Shown: positions 26,079-34,372 of the stretch, in pieces
Position numbering within the stretch: the stretch's first letter is position 1
Layout of the letters: each line of letters starts with the position of its first letter
Assembly: GCA_015229005.1 (NCBI GenBank)
Contig: JADGCL010000026.1
Coordinates: 1 to 38,796, forward strand
From: Magnetococcales bacterium
Lineage (GTDB): Bacteria > Pseudomonadota > Magnetococcia > Magnetococcales > JADGCL01
DNA length: 38,796 nucleotides
Reading direction: 5' to 3'
Program-made: the position numbers and the translations under genes
Notes under the pieces: model-generated
What the model was told of the DNA's origin: nothing
What the model saw: the letters and a program-made list of their open reading frames with translations, nothing else
Databases searched by the model: none

Positions 26079-26160
26079 TCACAGACGGGCCAACCCCTCG
26101 TGATCACAGACGGGCCGACCCCCCGTGATCCAGACGGGCCGACCCCCCGCGATCCGGGCC
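26067..26160. repeat. 25-bp tandem repeats between pyrF and the chemoreceptor gene
   Basis: Four copies based on gacccctcgtgatcacagac plus gggcc: 26067-26091, 26092-26116, 26117-26140 and 26141-26160, the later ones shortened by small deletions. The first copy contains the pyrF stop codon (within cgTGAtc). TGATCA palindromes and CCGAC/GGGCC stretches repeat. This fills the gap between convergent genes and may affect transcript ends; simple slippage expansion is the likely origin. Confidence 0.85.
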
Positions 26161-26173
26161 GACCGCCCCCCCG

Positions 26174-29155
26174 CTACTCCCCGTGAACCCCGGCCAGGCG
26201 CAAGGCCTCTTCGTCCAGGAAGAGCTGGTCGAGCAGGTCGAAGAGCTCCCGGCGGACGGTGTTGAAATTCTCCATCTTCCGAACCGCCTCGTCCGGCCTG
26301 GCCTCCGCGACCAGCCGGACCACCTCCCGGGCGATTTCGTGAACCTGCAGATGGACCCGGCCAACCTCCTGGAACAATGCCAGAGAGCCGAACTTCGCCG
26401 TCCCCTCGCTGTCGTACCACTTGCCGAACAGACAATCATGACCCGAGGCCACCTCTTCCGGTCGCAATTGCGTCCGCCCGCGGATCACATGCTCCAGCTT
26501 GCCCAACCAGGCCAAATGGGCCTGCTTGACCGCCTTGACGTCGAATGGCATGCCACCGACTTCCAAACCCTGGGTTGATTTCCCCAGGGACCCGGCGATC
26601 TCCTCTCCGACCTCGGTCAGGCCACGAACCTGGTTGATCGAACCGGAAACAAGGTTGATCAAATCGTTGACATGCAACCCGACCTTCTGGACCTCGACCG
26701 AGGCGGCAAAGATATTCTGCGCCGATCGATCCACCTGCGCGGTCAGAACACGGGTCCGGTCGCTCGCCTTGGCGACCTCGTCGGCGGCGAGGGCCCCCTC
26801 GCCCGCCGCCCGGGCGATCTCGCTGTTGCCGGAGGCCGACAGGGTCGCCGCCTTCGCCACCTCTTCCGTGGCCGATTGCAGCTCCGCGGCATTGACTGTC
26901 ACCGTCTGCGTCGCGGCGGCGACGTTGTTCATCGACACGGAAATGTGCTGGATGGTCTGCTCCTGCGCATCCACCGCGCTGGTGATCTCGCGGTTGGTCA
27001 GGTTGATCTGGTCGATCCCCCGGGTGATCTCCTGGACCGCCTCGATCACCTCGCGGGTGTGGCCCCGGATCTCTTCGACCTTGTCGGAGATCATCTCGGT
27101 CGCCAGGCTGGTCTGCTTGGCGAGATCCTTGACCTCGTTGGCGACGACGGCGAACCCCTTGCCCGCCTCGCCCGCCCCCGCCGCCTCGATCACCGCATTC
27201 AGGGCCAGCATGTTGGTCTGATCGGCGATGTCGTTGATCACCCCGATCACCTTGCCGATCTCCTGCGCCGACGAGGCCAGGCGCTCCACCGTCCCCAGGC
27301 TCCCCTGGGCATGGGAGTTGACCTTCTCCGACTCGGAGCTGGCCCCTTCGCAACGGGCCCGAACGGCACTCAGGCTTTCGGTCATCTGCCGGATCGAGGC
27401 CGCCGCGGCGCCGATCGAATCGTTGACCTGACCCAGACTGTTGTTGACCCCTTCGACGTTGGCGGTCATCTCTTCGGCCGCCGCCGCCACCGTGGTGACG
27501 TTGCTGCTGGCCTGCTCCGCCCCTTCGGCGATCGTCTTGATGTTGACCGAGAGCTCTTCGGAGGCCACCGCCACCATCTGGATCTGCTCCGAGGTCAGGG
27601 CCAGATCCTGGGTCTGGCCCACCGTCACCTGATCCAGCTCGGCGTTCTGGCGGATCACCTCCCGGATCCCCCCTTCCACCGAGCGGGCATCCTCGTCCAC
27701 CAGGGTGCGGACCGTCTTCTGCTCCCCGACCACCGCCTGCAACGAGGCAGACTGAAGAAAAAGGTTGCGCACCAGCCTCTCCAGGCTCCGGCGCATCCCG
27801 AGGACCTCTCCCAGAAGTCCGCTCTCCCGACCGCCCCCCCGGACCACCAGATTCCCCGCCGCGATCCGCCTGACCAACTCGACCACCTCTCGGGGGTCCC
27901 CGCCCACCTGCCGCAGGATGGTCACGACGACGAAGAGGGCGAACAGGGCCCCCACGGCAGCAATGACGAGCCCCGAGATCCGGGCCAGCCAGAGGCGTTC
28001 CCGGGTTGCCTCGCGGATCTCGATCGCCCGTTTCCCATGGACCTCCCCGGCACGGTCGCGGGCGAGATCGACCGCCGGTTCGATCTTCTCCGCCTCCGCC
28101 CGCATCTCCTCCAGGGTAGCGGCAAGATGCCCATCCTCGGCCACCAGGGCCAGAAAACTGCGGTGGTAGGTGGCAAGCAGGGCGTCGATGCTCTTCCGGG
28201 TCTCCTCCGCAAGCGCCGAGCTCTCGGCCTGGGCCTTGACCCGCCCCAGAACCTCGGCCAGTTTGGCCACATATTTCTGGTCGCTGCGGGCGAGGTAGTC
28301 CTTCTCGTGCCGCCGAATCAGGAGGTAATCGGCGGCAATCCCCTGGACGTAGCGGGCCTCCAGGAACCCCATGACCTTCGCCGCCTTCTCGCTCATCGCC
28401 TTGTAGACCGGCTGGTCGTCCCCGGGCTCGCGACCGGCGCGACGCTCCGCCACATAGGCAGTCACGGCCTTCTCGTAAGCATCGAGGATCGTTTCCAGCT
28501 CTTTCTTGAGATCGGCATTCAGACGCGAGGCAGCGAGATGTCGACCGAAATCCGCCAGGTGCCCCTTCCAGCCGGTGAAATATTTCTCGTCGTTGCGGAC
28601 CACGAAATCCTTCTCCCGCCGCCGCAACTGGAGGAGGTCCACCACCATCGCCTCGGTGTCAAGGTCGTCGATGACCTTCTCCAACCCGTGCGCCGCCAAA
28701 CGAAGTTCCCCCAGGAGTCCACTCTCCGGATTGAGGCCCTTCTTCTCCCAGGAGCCAACGACCGCCTTGAAACCCCTGAGATAGTCGCCGGCCAATGGCG
28801 CCACCCGGGCCATCTCCTCCGCCAGCTCCGTCTCCCCCAGGCTGGTCGCCAGGTCGGCAAGCTCCGTCCCCTTCCGCTGCACGCAGGCGACCTCATCCGC
28901 CACCTGACGCGGAAAGGCGACGTCACGGCTCATGAGAAAATCCTTCTCGTGCAACCGGGCCTCGTGCAGACAGTGGGCGATCCCCGCCGCGAGCGATTCG
29001 ATGCGCTCATAGGAGCGCAGCAACTCCCCGCCCGCCGCCAGACGCGCCACCGCCCGTTCGTAGATCACCGCCATGACCAGGGTCGCGAGCAACAGAGAAC
29101 CCGCCAGGAGTCCCAGTTTCCACTTGAATCCAAGGTCGTCGAACCACTTTCTCAT
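26174..29155 (-). CDS. Methyl-accepting chemotaxis protein with HBM sensor and C-terminal CZB domain
   Basis: A 993-residue chemoreceptor. Residues 13-31 are the first membrane helix. Residues about 35-390 form a periplasmic all-helical HBM-type sensor with three copies of the E-K-D-F/Y motif ([10 protein letters not shown] at 69, [11 protein letters not shown] at 180, [12 protein letters not shown] at 282). The second membrane helix is about 391-414, followed by HAMP. The signalling hairpin is at about 640-690 ([14 protein letters not shown], then [19 protein letters not shown]). Odd: the usual Arg of EAARAGE, a trimer-contact residue in Tsr, is Gly here (EAAGAGE). The C-terminal CZB domain (about 877-940: [27 protein letters not shown]) supplies the His/Cys zinc site that can sense zinc or hypochlorous acid. 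I start at ATG 29155 (MRKWFDDLG) after GGAG rather than the in-frame start at 29185. There are no chemotaxis partners in the window. Confidence 0.95.
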   Translation of the reverse strand: MRKWFDDLGFKWKLGLLAGSLLLATLVMAVIYERAVARLAAGGELLRSYERIESLAAGIAHCLHEARLHEKDFLMSRDVAFPRQVADEVACVQRKGTELADLATSLGETELAEEMARVAPLAGDYLRGFKAVVGSWEKKGLNPESGLLGELRLAAHGLEKVIDDLDTEAMVVDLLQLRRREKDFVVRNDEKYFTGWKGHLADFGRHLAASRLNADLKKELETILDAYEKAVTAYVAERRAGREPGDDQPVYKAMSEKAAKVMGFLEARYVQGIAADYLLIRRHEKDYLARSDQKYVAKLAEVLGRVKAQAESSALAEETRKSIDALLATYHRSFLALVAEDGHLAATLEEMRAEAEKIEPAVDLARDRAGEVHGKRAIEIREATRERLWLARISGLVIAAVGALFALFVVVTILRQVGGDPREVVELVRRIAAGNLVVRGGGRESGLLGEVLGMRRSLERLVRNLFLQSASLQAVVGEQKTVRTLVDEDARSVEGGIREVIRQNAELDQVTVGQTQDLALTSEQIQMVAVASEELSVNIKTIAEGAEQASSNVTTVAAAAEEMTANVEGVNNSLGQVNDSIGAAAASIRQMTESLSAVRARCEGASSESEKVNSHAQGSLGTVERLASSAQEIGKVIGVINDIADQTNMLALNAVIEAAGAGEAGKGFAVVANEVKDLAKQTSLATEMISDKVEEIRGHTREVIEAVQEITRGIDQINLTNREITSAVDAQEQTIQHISVSMNNVAAATQTVTVNAAELQSATEEVAKAATLSASGNSEIARAAGEGALAADEVAKASDRTRVLTAQVDRSAQNIFAASVEVQKVGLHVNDLINLVSGSINQVRGLTEVGEEIAGSLGKSTQGLEVGGMPFDVKAVKQAHLAWLGKLEHVIRGRTQLRPEEVASGHDCLFGKWYDSEGTAKFGSLALFQEVGRVHLQVHEIAREVVRLVAEARPDEAVRKMENFNTVRRELFDLLDQLFLDEEALRLAGVHGE

Positions 29156-29385
29156 CGCCAAACTCCACCCCCTCCCCGCCGCCACTCCTCCCCGGTCGTC
29201 ACCGTTCGGCGATCCGTCCGCCCGGCCTGCCGATTACCCCCCCGCAACCGGGGAACACAAGCACTCCCCGTGCCGGATTCCAACAAGGAGCCCGAACAAG
29301 CTCCCGTTCGGGGTCCCCACCGGGACCACCCCATCCCGGGACAGCCCCGGAGACCACCCCTAAAGAGAGCTTAAGCGATCTTCGC

Positions 29386-29414
29386 TTGAAAAAACAGGAC
29401 GCTCGAGTTACACT
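29386..29414 (+). promoter_or_regulatory. Candidate sigma70-type promoter of coaBC
   Basis: TTGAAA at 29386-29391, a 17-bp spacer, and TACACT at 29409-29414, in a local A+T-rich patch after a GC-rich gap. It would start transcription near 29421, only about 8 nt before the coaBC ATG, so either the leader is very short or translation begins at the TTG at 29468. The rest of 29156-29385 shows nothing recognisable. Confidence 0.5.
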
Positions 29415-29428
29415 ATAAATGGTGGATA

Positions 29429-30715
29429 ATGCCCCATCGAAAGATCACTTCCGCATTGGAGTTTCGCTTGCGTTTCTGGAAGGAAAAAAGGCTTCTCCTC
29501 GGGATCAGCGGCGGCATCGCGGCCTGCAAAACCCCGGAACTGATCCGCCTCTGCCGCGAAGCGGGGGCGACGGTGACGGTGGTGGTCACCGAGGCGGCGC
29601 TGCAATTCGTCACCCGCACCACCCTGGAGGCCCTCTCCGGGGGGCCGGTACACGGGGATCTCTTCGCCCCCGGCGGCAGCATGGAACACATCCACCTGGG
29701 ACGCGAAACCGAGCTCGTCATCCTCGCCCCCGCCACCGCCGATCTCCTGGCGCGAATGGCGGCGGGGATCGGCAACGACCTCCTGACCACCCTCCTCCTG
29801 GCACACCAGGGACCGGTCCTCGCCGCCCCGGCCATGAACTGCCGAATGTGGCGCCACCCGGCGACGCGGCGTAACGTCGCCCTGCTGCAGGGCGACGGCC
29901 TGCACCTGGTGGGACCCGAAACAGGAACCCTCGCCTGCGGCGAGGAGGGGGAAGGACGGATGGCAGAGCCCCCGGCCATCCTCGAAGCGGGCCGACGCCT
30001 CCTCACCCCCCAGATCCTCGCGGGCAAACACCTCCTGATGACCGTGGGACCCACCCGGGAGGCCCTCGATCCGGTACGGTATCTGACCAACCACTCCTCG
30101 GGGAAGATGGGAATGGCCATCGCCGCGGCGGCCCTCCGGGCCGGGGCGCGGGTGAGTCTGGTCCATGGACCGACCGCCTCGTCCCCGCCGTCGGGGGCCA
30201 CGGCGATCCCGGTCACCTCGGCAAGAGAGATGGCCGCCGCCACCCTGGGGCTCTGGCCCGACTGCGACGCGGCGATCCTCACCGCCGCCGTCGCCGACTA
30301 TCGACCGGCGACTTCCCAGGCGCAAAAGATGAAAAAAGACGGCTCCGGGGCCGCTCTCACCCTCGAACTCGTGGAAAACCCGGACATCCTCGCCACCTTG
30401 AGCGCCCGTCGGGCAGCACCGCCTCCCCCCGGGTCCACCCCCCTTCCGGCCTCGCCGCTGCTGGTCGGTTTTGCCGCCGAGACCGGATCGGCCCTCGATC
30501 ACGGGCGGGAAAAGCTGCGGCGCAAGGGGTGCGATCTCCTCGTGGTCAACGATGTCGCCGAGGCGGGGAGCGGTTTCGGGGAAGAGACCAACCGGGTAAG
30601 CCTCCTCTGGCGCAACGGTCGGGAAGAGCATTGGCCGCTCCTGACCAAGGCCGAGGTGGGAGAGAGGCTGGTGGCCCAGGTGGCCGCAGCATTGGCGACA
30701 ACAGGAGCAAAATGA
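29429..30715 (+). CDS. coaBC: Bifunctional phosphopantothenoylcysteine decarboxylase / phosphopantothenate-cysteine ligase
   Basis: A 428-residue fused coenzyme A synthesis enzyme. The CoaC half (about 20-190) binds FMN: LLLGISGGIAACKTPELIR, the catalytic His in SMEHIHLGRE (H87), the APAMNCRMW motif (PAMN at 134-137) and the substrate-flap Cys in GTLACGEEGEGRMAEP (C170). The CoaB half (about 200-425) has the ligase signatures TVGPTREALDPVRYLTNHSS with GKMG, AAVADYRP and VGFAAETG. It joins cysteine to phosphopantothenate and decarboxylates the product to phosphopantetheine. The ATG at 29429 gives a 20-residue basic leader. A TTG at 29468, 6 nt after GGAG, would match the usual family start, so the exact start is uncertain. 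dut follows after 75 bp, the coaBC-dut pairing common in proteobacteria. Confidence 0.96.
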   Translation: MPHRKITSALEFRLRFWKEKRLLLGISGGIAACKTPELIRLCREAGATVTVVVTEAALQFVTRTTLEALSGGPVHGDLFAPGGSMEHIHLGRETELVILAPATADLLARMAAGIGNDLLTTLLLAHQGPVLAAPAMNCRMWRHPATRRNVALLQGDGLHLVGPETGTLACGEEGEGRMAEPPAILEAGRRLLTPQILAGKHLLMTVGPTREALDPVRYLTNHSSGKMGMAIAAAALRAGARVSLVHGPTASSPPSGATAIPVTSAREMAAATLGLWPDCDAAILTAAVADYRPATSQAQKMKKDGSGAALTLELVENPDILATLSARRAAPPPPGSTPLPASPLLVGFAAETGSALDHGREKLRRKGCDLLVVNDVAEAGSGFGEETNRVSLLWRNGREEHWPLLTKAEVGERLVAQVAAALATTGAK

Positions 30716-30777
30716 TGACGGCGGGAGAAGCCGAGAACCGCGAGGTCCGCTGCCCCCCCGGCCCCTTTCGGGAAGTC

Positions 30778-30785
30778 AGGAGGTG
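30778..30785 (+). promoter_or_regulatory. Strong Shine-Dalgarno site fixing a TTG start for dut
   Basis: AGGAGGTG, nearly a full match to the 16S anti-SD, lies 5 nt before the TTG at 30791. The next ATG in frame (30842) has no such site, so the TTG start is preferred. Confidence 0.75.
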
Positions 30786-30790
30786 CTGTT

Positions 30791-31270
30791 TTGGACAAGG
30801 GTGATCCGGGAACAAAGGACAGGAGGGTGACCATCCCCCTGATGCGCCTGCCGCACGGCGCCGGGATGCCACTGCCGCAGGCGATGACCGCAGGCGCCGC
30901 CGGGGTGGATCTCCTGGCAGCGGTAACCGCGCCGCTCACCCTGGCCCCGGGGCGGCGACAACTCATCCCGACCGGGATCGCGATCGCCCTCCCGCCGGGC
31001 TGGGAGGGCCAGGTGCGCCCCCGTTCGGGTCTGGCGCTGCGCCACGGGGTGACCCTCCTGAACAGCCCGGGAACCATCGACTCCGACTACCGTGGCGAGA
31101 TCGGGGTCATCCTGGTCAATCTGGGTGAGGAACCCTTCACGATCACGCGGGGCGATCGTATCGCGCAACTGATCCTGGCGCCGGTCGCCGCCCTCCTCTG
31201 GACAGAGGTCGAAACCCTGGCGCCCACCCGGAGGGCCGAGGGAGGCTTCGGCCACACGGGATCGAGCTGA
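30791..31270 (+). CDS. dut: dUTP diphosphatase (trimeric dUTPase)
   Basis: A 159-residue homotrimeric dUTPase that hydrolyses dUTP to dUMP and pyrophosphate, keeping uracil out of DNA and feeding thymidylate synthesis. All five motifs are present: [12 protein letters not shown] (35-44); [13 protein letters not shown] (77-86); [19 protein letters not shown] (91-106) with the catalytic Asp; [14 protein letters not shown] (121-132); [12 protein letters not shown] (148-158). It uses a TTG start fixed by the AGGAGGTG ribosome site, giving a slightly longer N-terminus than many relatives. It follows coaBC by 75 bp on the same strand, a conserved neighbourhood. Confidence 0.97.
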   Translation: MDKGDPGTKDRRVTIPLMRLPHGAGMPLPQAMTAGAAGVDLLAAVTAPLTLAPGRRQLIPTGIAIALPPGWEGQVRPRSGLALRHGVTLLNSPGTIDSDYRGEIGVILVNLGEEPFTITRGDRIAQLILAPVAALLWTEVETLAPTRRAEGGFGHTGSS

Positions 31271-31355
31271 GCGCGAGCGTCGCCGACTCCGGGGACCGGG
31301 TCGCGCACGGGGGCCCGCCGCACACGAATCGACGGAAACGAAGAAGGAGCCGCCG

Positions 31356-31817
31356 GTGCTCAAGTTTTCCAAGAAACTGCTCTACGCCATCGAGGCAGTG
31401 ACCGACATCGCCTACAATTCCGGGGGCGAACCCGTGCAGATCCGGGAAGTGACCACCCGCCAGGGGGTGCCCCAGCGCTATCTGGAACAGGTAATGCAGC
31501 GGCTGGTCAAGGCAGGCATCCTCAAAGGGGTCCGCGGTCCCCGCGGCGGCTATCTCCTCGCCCGGGACCCGAACCGCATCAGCGTCGGCGATATCGCCCG
31601 GGTGGTGATGGAGGTCCAGGAGACCGCAGCCACGATCATCCCCGAGGACATGGCCAACGGTCCCATCGGCCAGAAGGTGATCCGCCCCCTCTGGACCGAA
31701 TTCCAGGCCCAGATCCTGGTCATGATGGACGATGTGACGGTGGCGGATCTGACGACCCGCTCCTTCCGCGCCGGCATCCCCAGCGAGGTCCACAGTCGCA
31801 TCACCTACTCGATCTAG
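31356..31817 (+). CDS. Rrf2-family transcriptional regulator lacking cysteines
   Basis: A 153-residue Rrf2 regulator. The winged helix is typical: LKFSKKLLYAIEAVTDIAYN, VQIREVTTRQGVPQRYLEQV (recognition helix) and LKGVRGPRGGYLLARDP (wing). Iron-sulfur members such as IscR, NsrR and RsrR carry a cysteine triad after about residue 90; this protein has no cysteine at all, so it cannot hold such a cluster and is closer in type to CymR, which senses cysteine status through CysK. That matches the context, because a cysteine synthase gene follows two genes later. It has a GTG start, with AAGGAG (31344-31349) 6 nt upstream. Likely regulator of this sulfur cluster; the family assignment is firm and the ligand is inferred. 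Confidence 0.92.
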   Translation: MLKFSKKLLYAIEAVTDIAYNSGGEPVQIREVTTRQGVPQRYLEQVMQRLVKAGILKGVRGPRGGYLLARDPNRISVGDIARVVMEVQETAATIIPEDMANGPIGQKVIRPLWTEFQAQILVMMDDVTVADLTTRSFRAGIPSEVHSRITYSI

Positions 31818-31882
31818 CGCGGTCCCGCTCCCCTGTGGGATGCGGCGCCCGATACACGATACACGGTCGGAGCCTGCGGCGG

Positions 31883-32641
31883 ATGCTCTCCAAACGACAC
31901 GGCAACATCCTCCTCATCGGCCTCGGTGGCCTGGGCAGCGCCGCGGCGATGGCCCTCTCCGGCCAAGGGCTTGCCCGCCTGCGGGTGGCCGACGCCGATA
32001 CGGTGGCCCTCTCGAACCTCCCCCGCCAGTCCCTCTACTCCCTCGGCGAACTGGGGCACCTCAAGGTGGAGGCCGGAAGCCGCTTCCTGACCGGGCTCGA
32101 CCCCGGGCTCGTGATCGAGCCCCTGCCGGCACGGCTGGAAACGGTCGAGGCCATCGCCGACGCGGCCCGGGGGATGGACCTCATCATCGATGCCACGGAC
32201 AACTTCCCCACCCGCTTCGCCGCCAACGATGCCGCCCTCGCGACCGGAATACCCCTGGTCCACGGGGCGGCGACCGCCTGGCGGGGACAGCTCATGACCA
32301 TCCTCCCGGGAGAGACGGCCTGCCTCCGCTGCCTCTTCGGGGGCCCCCCGGAGACCGCCGGGGGAACCTGTCTCGACCAGGGGATCCTCGCCCCCCTGGC
32401 GGCCGAAATCGGCTGGCGGATGGCCCTGGAGGCCGCTTCCCTGGTCGCAGGGCGGGAGGCCTCTTGCCAGAACCGGCTGTTGACGGTAGAAATCCAATCG
32501 GGGCGACGACGGTGGATCCCCCTTCGGCGCCGGGAACAGTGCCCCCTCTGTTCGCCGCGCCCATCCCCTCCCGGCCCGCCACCGCTCCCGGTCGCGCCCT
32601 TGCCACACCCCCCGGAGAAGACCCCGGGACCGACCCCCTGA
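31883..32641 (+). CDS. E1-like (MoeB/ThiF/HesA) adenylyltransferase
   Basis: A 252-residue ATP-dependent activator of the kind that adenylates the C-terminus of ubiquitin-like sulfur carriers (ThiS, MoaD, CysO). The nucleotide loop is GLGGLGS at 13-19. The adenylation residues are intact: D37/D39 in RVADADTVALSNLPRQ, N45, R48, K61 and the TDN at 105-107. Zinc cysteines are C147/C150 (CLRC) and C220/C223 (CPLC), and a MoeB-like conserved Cys is C163 (GTCLDQGILAPL). What is missing is the usual N-terminal RYSRQ helix that reaches into the partner active site. The frame extends to a GTG at 31835, adding a poor version (RYTIHGRSLRR), so the start is uncertain. It is followed after 12 bp by cysK, and another E1-like gene lies after that. 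Confidence 0.85.
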   Translation: MLSKRHGNILLIGLGGLGSAAAMALSGQGLARLRVADADTVALSNLPRQSLYSLGELGHLKVEAGSRFLTGLDPGLVIEPLPARLETVEAIADAARGMDLIIDATDNFPTRFAANDAALATGIPLVHGAATAWRGQLMTILPGETACLRCLFGGPPETAGGTCLDQGILAPLAAEIGWRMALEAASLVAGREASCQNRLLTVEIQSGRRRWIPLRRREQCPLCSPRPSPPGPPPLPVAPLPHPPEKTPGPTP

Positions 32642-32653
32642 CGAGGATGACCC

Positions 32654-33580
32654 ATGGCAATCCACAACGACATCACCGGCACCATCGGCGGGACGCCCCT
32701 GGTCAGGATCAACCGCATGGTCACCGAGGGAAACGCCGAGGTCCTGGCCAAGCTGGAGTTCTTCAATCCCATGTCCTCGGTCAAGGATCGCATCGGTCTG
32801 GCGATGATCGAGGCCGCCGAGCGGGATGGCCTCCTGGATGCCGAGACGGTCATCATCGAACCCACCTCCGGCAACACCGGCATCGCCCTCGCCTTCGTCT
32901 GCGCCGCTCGGGGATTGCGCCTCATCCTGACGATGCCTGAATCGATGTCGATCGAACGCCGCAAGATGTTCCAACTGCTGGGCGCCGAGGTCGTCCTGAC
33001 GCCGGCGGGCGAGGGGATGAAAGGGGCCATCGACATGGCCTACGAACTCCGCGACACCGTCGGCAAATCCTTCATCCCCAACCAGTTCGAGAATCCGGCC
33101 AATCCCGAGATCCATGCCCGAACCACCGCCCGGGAAATCCTTGCCGACTGCGAGGGCCGCCTCGACGCCCTGGTGGCCGGGGTCGGGACCGGGGGGACGA
33201 TCACCGGCATCGGTCGGCTCCTCAAAGCAGAACTACCGGCGGTCGAACTCATCGCCATCGAACCCGAGACCTCGCCGGTCCTGTCGGGGGGGATGCCGGG
33301 ACCGCACCGGATCCAGGGAATCGGCGCCGGTTTCATCCCCAAGGTCCTCGACCGGTCACTCATCGATACGATCGTCCGAATGAGCGACACCCGCGCCCTG
33401 GAGACCGCCCGTCTGGCCGCCCGTCTCGAAGGAATCGCCTGCGGCATCTCCTCCGGGGCGGCCCTGGCGGCGGCGCTCGACTGGGCCGCCAGGCCCGAAC
33501 ACCGCGACAAACGGGTGGTCGCCATCCTCCCGAGCTTCGCCGAACGCTATCTCTCCACCGAACTCTTCGACCGGCTTTAG
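32654..33580 (+). CDS. cysK: Cysteine synthase (PLP-dependent, CysK/CysM type)
   Basis: A 308-residue enzyme that makes cysteine from O-acetylserine (or O-phosphoserine) and sulfide. The PLP lysine is K44 in NPMSSVKDRIGLAMIE. The substrate loop TSGNTG is at 71-76. The PLP phosphate loop GVGTGGTITGIG is near 180-190, and GISSGAALAA near 270 supplies the Ser facing the pyridine nitrogen. It resembles CysK more than CysM in overall pattern, including GIGAGFIP. It lies between two E1-like genes and downstream of an Rrf2 regulator, so sulfur donated by a carrier protein instead of free sulfide is possible, as with mycobacterial CysM and CysO, but no carrier gene is visible here. Confidence 0.96.
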   Translation: MAIHNDITGTIGGTPLVRINRMVTEGNAEVLAKLEFFNPMSSVKDRIGLAMIEAAERDGLLDAETVIIEPTSGNTGIALAFVCAARGLRLILTMPESMSIERRKMFQLLGAEVVLTPAGEGMKGAIDMAYELRDTVGKSFIPNQFENPANPEIHARTTAREILADCEGRLDALVAGVGTGGTITGIGRLLKAELPAVELIAIEPETSPVLSGGMPGPHRIQGIGAGFIPKVLDRSLIDTIVRMSDTRALETARLAARLEGIACGISSGAALAAALDWAARPEHRDKRVVAILPSFAERYLSTELFDRL

Positions 33581-33630
33581 GTCATCCTCTCCCCGTGGCC
33601 CCCACTCCCAGCGCCACCCCCGGCCCCTCC

Positions 33631-34242
33631 ATGAGCGGTGAGACTCCCTTTGCCGAGGCCTGGATGGAGCGTTTCTCCCGACAGCTCCTCCTGCCTGGCG
33701 TCGGCGGCGAGGGACAGCTGCGCCTCGCCCGGACCGAGGTGGTGGTGATCGGAGCCGAGGGTGTCGCCGGGGCGATGGCAGCATTCCACCTCGGCCTCGC
33801 GGGGGTGCGGGGAATCATCCTGAGCGCCAGCGACGGGAGAACCGGAGAGAACTCGACCTGGCCATTTCCGGCCCCCGCCGCTCCGGTCTCCAGAGAGGGG
33901 GAAGGGCGACCGTCCGGGGATCGGCTGGCCGCGCTCGTCGCCGCTCTGGGCGCCCGCGACCCGGAGATCCGCATCCGACGATTCCCGGAAACAGCGATGG
34001 CCCGGGCGCCGATAGGGGGCGTGGCCGCCCTCGTCCTGGGAGAGGGCAAACTCCCCGAATGGCTGCCGGGCGCGACCTGGGCCGCGGGGGTTCCCCTGAT
34101 CGGGGAAAAAACACCGGCGGGAGAGGCAGGCGAGGCGCCCCCAGGCCCCGGATCGGAGAACCTCTCCGCAGGGTTGCGGGGAATCCTCCTCGCCTCGGAG
34201 ACCCTCCGTCTGCTCCTCCTGCCTCCCCCACAGGGGGGGTGA
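33631..34242 (+). CDS. Degenerate E1-like (ThiF-fold) protein
   Basis: A protein of about 200 residues that starts like an E1 enzyme and then loses the catalytic half. The N-terminus has the helix MERFSRQLLLPGVGGEGQLR, then TEVVVIGAEGVAGAMAAFHLG in place of the usual VVGAGGLG loop, and GVRGIILSASDGRTGENS where a real E1 has DxDxxxxSNLxRQ. No K, TDN or zinc cysteines are found; the remainder is Ala/Pro/Gly-rich with a short helical end (ILLASETLRLLLLP). The gene follows cysK by 50 bp. The ATG at 33631 is chosen; a GTG at 33595 and an ATG at 33664 (after GAGG) are also possible. I infer a non-catalytic partner of the E1 at 31883, like the inactive subunit of eukaryotic heterodimeric E1s. It could also be a decaying duplicate. 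Confidence 0.7.
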   Translation: MSGETPFAEAWMERFSRQLLLPGVGGEGQLRLARTEVVVIGAEGVAGAMAAFHLGLAGVRGIILSASDGRTGENSTWPFPAPAAPVSREGEGRPSGDRLAALVAALGARDPEIRIRRFPETAMARAPIGGVAALVLGEGKLPEWLPGATWAAGVPLIGEKTPAGEAGEAPPGPGSENLSAGLRGILLASETLRLLLLPPPQGG

Positions 34243-34325
34243 CCCCGGCCCTGCGGCCCCGCCCCTGCCTATAGTCATTTCAATCAAAATTTGCACATAA
34301 ACGGCAAGATCTTCAAAGACAAACC

Positions 34326-34363
34326 GTGGAGGGGGGAACCCCTCCACACCTCTCCCTTTTTTT
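34326..34363 (+). terminator. Hairpin plus T run after the cysK cluster
   Basis: GTGGAGGGG (34326-34334), a GGAA loop and CCCCTCCAC (34339-34347) make a perfect 9-bp stem, followed after 9 bases by seven T (34357-34363). The T run is further away than in a standard terminator, but no other candidate lies between the E1-like gene and the convergent kinase gene. Confidence 0.6.
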
Positions 34364-34372
34364 AATGGTTTT

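Noticed and set aside
26067-26160. The pyrF 3' repeats as a CRISPR array
   Set aside because: The units are contiguous with no unique spacers, and there are no cas genes in the window.
26672-29374. A 900-codon open frame on the plus strand opposite the chemoreceptor
   Set aside because: Its product is a His/Asp/Arg-rich string without domains and mirrors the codon bias of the real minus-strand gene, which has full chemoreceptor motifs.
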